Part shown: in pieces, positions 40,246 to 44,792 of the stretch
Numbering within the stretch: position 1 is the stretch's first letter
How the letters are laid out: each line of letters starts with the position of its first letter
From: Corallococcus exercitus
Lineage (GTDB): Bacteria > Myxococcota > Myxococcia > Myxococcales > Myxococcaceae
Direction of reading: 5' to 3'
Assembly (NCBI RefSeq): GCF_003611585.1
Contig: NZ_RAVW01000022.1
Coordinates: forward strand, 1-44,792
DNA length: 44,792 nt
Translations under genes and position numbers: made by a program
Notes under the pieces: generated by a model
What the model was told of the DNA's origin: nothing
The model's input: only the letters and a program-made list of their open reading frames with translations
Databases searched by the model: none

Positions 40246-41625
40246 TCAGTGGGCCTGGGGTGAATCCAGGCCGAGCGCCGCCTTGCACATCTTCGTGTAC
40301 AGGTCCCGGAAGAGGTTGTCCGGGTCCGTGCGCTGCTTCACGGCCTGGTACGTGTCCTTGTTCCAGAGGCTCCAGAACGTCTCCTCGTCGTAGTAGTTGT
40401 AGGAGATGAGCGTCTTGGTTCCGTTGACGCGCTGGAGCTCGTCCTCCAGCTCCTTGTAGACGTTGCGGCCCGGCGGCTGCGGCATGCCGTACACGGCGAG
40501 GTCCAGGAACAGCGGGTCCTTCATGCCGGACCACCACTGGGGCGTCAGCCACTCGTAGTCGCGCGTCCGCCGGAAGGGCACGCACCAGACGGGGTAGTGC
40601 TTCATCTCGCGGTGGTACCAGTCCATGAACTCGGCCGCGCGCGAGAAGGGGACGAACACGTCCACGATGACCGGCGGATCCTTCTTCGGCAGCAGGCGGG
40701 TGAAGCGGTTGGCCGTCCTCAGCACGCTGTCGGAGTGGATGAGTTTGCCGAACAGTGCCCGCGCGACGAGGTTCTTCGGTTTGACGTGCGTGACGCCCCG
40801 GTTGTAGCGGAAGAGGTAGTCGTACGTCGGGAGGTAGTCCTCGCTCCGGCGCGGGATGCTCTCGCAGTACGCGGTGAGCCAGTCGTAGCGGTGCACGTAC
40901 GGGGCCCTGTCCACGAAGTGGCCCACGCACAGCACGTGCTTCGTGGGGGAGAAGATCTGCCCGTCCAGGTAGTCCGCCCCCGGGTCCTGGAAGTGGTGCC
41001 AGATGCCCTGCTGGAAGGACTCCAGCGAGTCGTGCGTCTCGTTCGTCACCCGCACGTAGGGCGCGCAACGCACCAGCTTGAAGCGCAGCTTCGACAGGAT
41101 GCCCAGCGTCCCGAACGAGCCGTGCATCATCTCGAAGAGGAGCGGCTCCTCGCGCGGCGAGCAGCGCAGCACCTCGCCCTTCGCGGTGATGACCTCGTAC
41201 TCCAGACAGGTGTCGTGGAAGCCGCCCTGGCGGAAGGACATGGACTCGATGGAGCACCCCGCGATGGCGCCCCCGAGCGTGATGGTCTTGTGCTCCGGGA
41301 CGATGTACGGGATGAGCCCGTGGGGCAGCGTCGCGCGCACCACCTCGTCGAAGGTGACCGCGGGCTCCGCCGTGCAGGTCATCCCCACCGTGTCGATGTC
41401 GAGGATCTGATCCAGGTCGCTCAGGTCCACCTTCTCATCGCGGCGCCGCGAGTCGAACCGCTTGGGGACGCTGTGAGGTGGGGACTTCTTCTTGAAGGAC
41501 GCGGGGCCCTTTCCCTTCCGCTGCCGCAGCTGCCGGGCGATGGCCTCCACCTTCGCTTCGTGAAGTGACTGGGCCTGGGAAGAGACCTCCACCCGGGGAC
41601 CCCCTGTGACCGACTCCGTGAGCAT
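40246..41625 (-). CDS. FAD-binding oxidoreductase, DHCR24-like (delta-24 sterol reductase type)
   Basis: 459 residues. The FAD_binding_4 part (about 70-215) has a LDIDTVGMTCTAEPAVTFDE segment, then IPYIVPEHKTITLGGAIAGC and HGSFGTLGILSKLRFKLVRC, typical for the p-cresol-methylhydroxylase / VAO superfamily. The C-terminal half (about 230-459) has PTYDYLFRYNRGVTH and WWSGMKDPLFLDLAVYGMPQ, as in DHCR24-related proteins. Those enzymes reduce the delta-24 double bond of sterols; some myxobacteria make sterols, so a lipid substrate is plausible but not certain. ATG 41625 has GGAGG eight bases upstream. It is divergent from the beta-helix lipoprotein gene. Confidence 0.8.
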   Translation of the reverse strand: MLTESVTGGPRVEVSSQAQSLHEAKVEAIARQLRQRKGKGPASFKKKSPPHSVPKRFDSRRRDEKVDLSDLDQILDIDTVGMTCTAEPAVTFDEVVRATLPHGLIPYIVPEHKTITLGGAIAGCSIESMSFRQGGFHDTCLEYEVITAKGEVLRCSPREEPLLFEMMHGSFGTLGILSKLRFKLVRCAPYVRVTNETHDSLESFQQGIWHHFQDPGADYLDGQIFSPTKHVLCVGHFVDRAPYVHRYDWLTAYCESIPRRSEDYLPTYDYLFRYNRGVTHVKPKNLVARALFGKLIHSDSVLRTANRFTRLLPKKDPPVIVDVFVPFSRAAEFMDWYHREMKHYPVWCVPFRRTRDYEWLTPQWWSGMKDPLFLDLAVYGMPQPPGRNVYKELEDELQRVNGTKTLISYNYYDEETFWSLWNKDTYQAVKQRTDPDNLFRDLYTKMCKAALGLDSPQAH

Positions 41626-41649
41626 CCATTGCCTCCGTTGATGGAAGGT

Positions 41650-41663
41650 GCGGAATGTTCCGC
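41650..41663. promoter_or_regulatory. Inverted repeat, candidate operator
   Basis: GCGGAA-TG-TTCCGC, perfect six-base arms, 25 bases before the FAD oxidoreductase start inside a 198-base divergent region. The rest of that region includes a short AT-rich tract (about 41748-41775) that could hold a promoter for the beta-helix gene. Confidence 0.35.
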
Positions 41664-41823
41664 CGAGGGGTGAGGCCTCTGCTGTCGGAGCGGGGCCCGC
41701 TCGGATGCCTGCCCTGCTGACGTGCCTGGCCTCCGCAACAAAATTGGAGGATTTACGAGAATTCCGTTTTTCGCGACCCGGCCTGTTCGTGCCAGTCGCT
41801 TCCCCCTGAACGGACTCCTCCTG

Positions 41824-44346
41824 ATGCCTTCGTTTTCTCCCTCGAAGTCCTGGCGCCACAAGGCGCCGATCCTCCTGAACCTGATGCTGATGGTGGCGTG
41901 CGGCGATGTACCTTCGTCCGATGCGGAGGCCCCCGCCTCCGTGGACAGCGCCCTGGAGGCGCCGGTGACGGTGTCGTTCCAGGAGCAGGTCTCGCCCTCG
42001 GCCGCGTACACCGGCGTGTCGGACGCCACGCTTTCGGAGAACAGCCCCACCGTCAACGCGGGCGCGGACGCGCTCCTGCGCCTGGACCGCGACTACCCGA
42101 CGGGTTCAGGGAAGGCGACCAACGGCCTGCTTCGCTTCGACGTGAGCGCCATCCCGGCGAACGCGACGGTGCAGGCCGTCCGGCTGACCTTCAACGTGCG
42201 CAACTCCACCACCGGAGAGGGGTACTTCGTCTACGCCGCGGGCCGTCCGTGGACGGAAGGACAGGCCACCTGGACGCTCGCGGCCACCGGCTCACCGTGG
42301 AGCGGGGCGGGCGCGAGCGGCGCGGCGGACCGGGGCGCTGTCTCCTTCGCCACGCTGCTGCCGGGCGCGACGGGCAGTTACGGCGTGGACCTCAACGCGG
42401 CGGGCATCGCGGCCGTGCAGGGCTGGGTCGCGAACGCGGCCACGAACCAGGGCTTCGTGCTGGATGCTCCCACCAACCTGGACGGGCTGGAACTGGACTC
42501 GTCGGAGGCCGCGACGCTCGCCAACCGCCCGAAGCTGACCGTGACCTACGCGCTGCCGGACGGCCAGGGCCCGGCGGGCAACCCGGGCCTCTCCGGCCTG
42601 GACAACACGGGCACGACGATTCCGGACACGAACTACGCCATCCCCTCGGGCGCCATCTTCCTGGCGACGGATGGCAATGACAGCAACGCGGGGACGCAGG
42701 CGGCGCCGGTGGCCACCATCAGCCGCGCCGTCGCGCTGGTGCCGTCCGGCGGGACCATCGTCGTGCGCGGTGGCACGTACCGCGACTGGCTCAACAACGG
42801 CGCGGGCAACTACCGCGTCGCGACGAAGCCCATGACGATTCAAGCCTACCCGCACGAACAGGTCTGGTTCGACGGCACGGACGTCAAGCCGGCCTCGGCG
42901 TGGACGGCGGATGGCGCGGGGCACTGGTTCATGGATTGGAGCACGCCCAGCTTCTGCAATGGCGGTTACTACCAGTACAAGTACGACGCCCAGCCGACGA
43001 CGAACACCGGGCCGTGCAGCCACTTCGACATGTACGGCGACCCGGCGAACCCCGCCGCGGGCGACCCGCAGATGGTCTTCATCGACGGGGCCTACGTGCA
43101 CGAGGTGAAGACGCTCGCGGAGGCCACCCCGGGCAACTTCTTCTATGACTGGACCAACCGCCGCATCTACATCGCGACGAACCCCTCGGGCCACACGGTG
43201 GAACTCGCCGCGCGCCCCGTGGCGCTGGTGCTGGGCTCCACCGGCTACTCGCTGAAGGGCCTGGGCTTCCGGCGGTACGCGACCAACGAGTACAGCGGCA
43301 CCACGAGCGCGGCCGTCTACATCGGCGCGACGAACTCGCTGGTGGAGAACTGCGTCTTCACGCGGATGGCGGCGGGCTCGCTGAGCATCAAGCCCCAGGG
43401 CGGCGTGGTGCGCCGCTCCGTCTTCGCGAACAACGGCTTCACCGCCGTGGGCTCCAACGGCTCCACCAACTCCTCCACGGTCGTCGCGGACGGGCTGGTC
43501 CTGGAGGAGAACATCGTCAACGCCAACAACACGGAGCGCTTCGGCACCAACTGCTCGCGTTCGTGCGCGCAGGCGGGCGTGAAGATTGCCCACATGAACG
43601 GCTTCACGGTGCGCAACAACGTCTTCGAGAACAACCTGGGCGGCGCGGGCTTCTGGTGTGACGAGGACTGCCGCGGCGGCGTCATCGTCAACAACATCTC
43701 CCGCAACAACAAGATCGGCATCTTCTACGAGGTTTCCGACACGGGGATCATCGCGTCCAACCTCATCTACGACAACACGTACGCGGGCATCCAGACGTGC
43801 TCGGCGAACACGAAGATCTACAACAACACCCTGGTGGACAACGCGGCCATCGACCTGTGGGTTTACGACGACTCCCGCAACGAACAGGACAAGCGCGGCT
43901 CGGACATCGGGCCGGACACCGTGAACGTGCAGGTGGTGAACAACATCCTGTCGGGTGGGAACATCACCACCTTCAAGGCCTCGCGCTCGGACAACAACTT
44001 CACCAACACCGGGCCGAACACGTTCTTCTCGGCCATGGACTACAACAGCTATTACCGCTCCGGCGGCAGCGGGAAGTCGCTGATCAACTGGGTGGACACG
44101 GGCGGCGTGAACTACACGTCGCTGGCCGCGATGCGCGCGACCCATGGCTGGGAGGCCCACGGCCACGACCTGGCTTCGGGTGGGGATCCATTCTTCGTGA
44201 ACCAGTCCCTGCGCAACTACGCCGTGCGCAGCTCCAGCCCCGCGTACCTCAGTGGCAGCCCCCTGCCCGCGGACGTGGCGCAGGTGCTCGGGGTGCCCGC
44301 CGGCACGGTGACGAGCCGGGGCGCGCTGAACTGGCCGGGGAAGTAG
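41824..44346 (+). CDS. CBM96/DNRLRE plus right-handed parallel beta-helix lipoprotein
   Basis: 840 residues. The N-terminus has a lipoprotein-like signal (LMLMVAC, Cys27), so it is probably surface-exposed. Residues about 55-235 match a DNRLRE/CBM96 carbohydrate-binding module (SDATLSENSPTVNAGADALL, GLLRFDVSAIPANATVQAVR, RPWTEGQATWT). From about 275 (GAIFLATDGNDSNAGTQAAP, typical for DUF1565/pectate-lyase-like N-caps) the protein forms a parallel beta-helix with NN- and ENN-rich rungs (FTVRNNVFENNLGGAG, VIVNNISRNNKIGIFYEV). Cys pairs (FCNGGYYQ, CSRSC, CDEDC) stabilise loops. Polysaccharide lyases and glycan hydrolases use this fold; catalytic residues are not assigned. ATG 41824 has no good ribosome site; an earlier ATG at 41722 would add 34 residues without improving the signal. 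Confidence 0.78.
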   Translation: MPSFSPSKSWRHKAPILLNLMLMVACGDVPSSDAEAPASVDSALEAPVTVSFQEQVSPSAAYTGVSDATLSENSPTVNAGADALLRLDRDYPTGSGKATNGLLRFDVSAIPANATVQAVRLTFNVRNSTTGEGYFVYAAGRPWTEGQATWTLAATGSPWSGAGASGAADRGAVSFATLLPGATGSYGVDLNAAGIAAVQGWVANAATNQGFVLDAPTNLDGLELDSSEAATLANRPKLTVTYALPDGQGPAGNPGLSGLDNTGTTIPDTNYAIPSGAIFLATDGNDSNAGTQAAPVATISRAVALVPSGGTIVVRGGTYRDWLNNGAGNYRVATKPMTIQAYPHEQVWFDGTDVKPASAWTADGAGHWFMDWSTPSFCNGGYYQYKYDAQPTTNTGPCSHFDMYGDPANPAAGDPQMVFIDGAYVHEVKTLAEATPGNFFYDWTNRRIYIATNPSGHTVELAARPVALVLGSTGYSLKGLGFRRYATNEYSGTTSAAVYIGATNSLVENCVFTRMAAGSLSIKPQGGVVRRSVFANNGFTAVGSNGSTNSSTVVADGLVLEENIVNANNTERFGTNCSRSCAQAGVKIAHMNGFTVRNNVFENNLGGAGFWCDEDCRGGVIVNNISRNNKIGIFYEVSDTGIIASNLIYDNTYAGIQTCSANTKIYNNTLVDNAAIDLWVYDDSRNEQDKRGSDIGPDTVNVQVVNNILSGGNITTFKASRSDNNFTNTGPNTFFSAMDYNSYYRSGGSGKSLINWVDTGGVNYTSLAAMRATHGWEAHGHDLASGGDPFFVNQSLRNYAVRSSSPAYLSGSPLPADVAQVLGVPAGTVTSRGALNWPGK

Positions 44347-44370
44347 CGGCCTGCCGGACGGTGAGGGACG

Positions 44371-44400
44371 GGGCCCGGAACCGAGCGCGGTTCCGGGCCC
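44371..44400. terminator. Bidirectional hairpin between convergent genes
   Basis: Perfect 12-base arms GGGCCCGGAACC / GGTTCCGGGCCC with a six-base loop, between the stops of the beta-helix gene (44346) and of the desaturase gene (44414). A T-containing tail follows (TGTTCG). Confidence 0.75.
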
Positions 44401-44413
44401 TGTTCGCATCCGC

Positions 44414-44792
44414 TCAGGTGGCTTCGAGCCGCTGACGCAGCTCCGTGGTGGTCAGCTCCGGTGTGCCGTCCCGGCCCATCAGCGTCTGGCCATCCGCGGA
44501 GTAGAGCGCCGGGCGCTGGTACAGCGTGCGCAGGGCGCGCAGGTGGGGATAGACGATGGAGGCCTGGGGGCTCAGCTCCCGCAGGTGCTTGCGCAGGAGC
44601 GGGGCGTACTTCGGGCTCTGCGCCGGGAAGATGTGGTGCTCCTGGTGGTAGCTGAAGTTGAAGTGCAGCCAGTTCATCACCGGGTGCGTCTCCACGCTGG
44701 CGGTGTTCACGAACGGGTTGTCCGTCTCCTCCGACGCGGGCTGCATCCAGTGGTTGGTGGCGATGTAGATCATCAGCGTGACGTTCCCGATG
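44414..44792 (-). CDS. Fatty acid desaturase, partial (N-terminus beyond the window)
   Basis: The frame is open to the right edge, so only the last 125 codons are present. HFNFSYHQEHHIFPAQSPKY carries the third His box of membrane fatty acid desaturases (HxxHH, with FP following), and HWMQPAS is typical of the preceding membrane loop. The rest is the cytoplasmic C-terminus, ending in an amphipathic helix. The enzyme inserts double bonds in membrane-lipid acyl chains by a diiron-oxo centre. Regiospecificity cannot be read from this part. Confidence 0.88.
   Translation of the reverse strand, partial: IGNVTLMIYIATNHWMQPASEETDNPFVNTASVETHPVMNWLHFNFSYHQEHHIFPAQSPKYAPLLRKHLRELSPQASIVYPHLRALRTLYQRPALYSADGQTLMGRDGTPELTTTELRQRLEAT

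Noticed and set aside
42292-44409. A 705-codon minus-strand frame
   Set aside because: Arg/Val/His-rich shadow of the beta-helix gene, running through the terminator hairpin.

Overview
The window is high-GC DNA (mostly near 70 percent by eye, with strong G/C at third codon positions) that looks like a myxobacterial chromosome, most likely family Myxococcaceae (Corallococcus or Myxococcus type). The reasons are the very high density of predicted lipoproteins (about a dozen), a MYXO-CTERM-like C-terminal tail, STNGL-repeat and CGDGTC-type secreted proteins, BTAD-ATPase and LytTR regulators, and a DUF6310/DUF5953 pair that I know only from myxobacteria. No insertion sequence, phage gene or CRISPR array was seen.

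Layout. 1-2.7 kb: a partial DUF2780-like gene, a Nudix hydrolase and a GT39-type membrane glycosyltransferase. 2.8-11.2 kb: a secretome block with a PL10-type pectate lyase lipoprotein, a small truncated-looking ORF, a 69-residue secreted six-cysteine peptide with the CS-alpha-beta (defensin / short scorpion toxin) signature, a GH43 lipoprotein, a multi-Ig lipoprotein and a beta-propeller lipoprotein. 11.4-13.1 kb: a DUF3592 membrane protein, tRNA-Val and tRNA-Asp with a terminator, an unannotated-size 35-residue membrane peptide and an LTXXQ/Spy-like periplasmic protein. 13.3-21.0 kb: a tightly overlapping three-gene operon of an AsmA/YdbH-like giant envelope protein, a lipidated DUF1318 (YdbL-like) protein and a PD40-TPR protein. 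21.1-24.1 kb: an HExxH metallopeptidase coupled to a Cys-rich lipoprotein, and a DUF4091 protein with a MYXO-CTERM-like tail. 24.3-30.7 kb: lipoproteins, a BTAD-ATPase regulator convergent with a LytTR response regulator, a ferritin-like diiron protein and an STNGL-repeat lipoprotein.

30.9-38.3 kb: an intact beta-oxidation core (thiolase plus FadJ-type multienzyme, with a TetR regulator) set among three decayed genes: an aldehyde dehydrogenase remnant, an acyl-CoA dehydrogenase tail with an in-frame stop, and an enoyl-CoA hydratase tail. The last of these is cut off exactly where a lower-GC cassette begins. That cassette holds a DUF6310-type lipoprotein with a D...ExK nuclease-like motif, overlapped by a DUF5953 partner (a candidate toxin and immunity pair), and a further unknown gene.

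38.4-44.8 kb: two small SH3-like secreted proteins, an unknown protein with a low-complexity N-terminus, a DHCR24-like FAD oxidoreductase, a large CBM96/DNRLRE plus parallel beta-helix lipoprotein, and the C-terminal part of a fatty acid desaturase.

The items most worth following up are the defensin-like peptide at 4.7-4.9 kb, the DUF6310/DUF5953 cassette with its junction, and the YdbH/YdbL-like operon.
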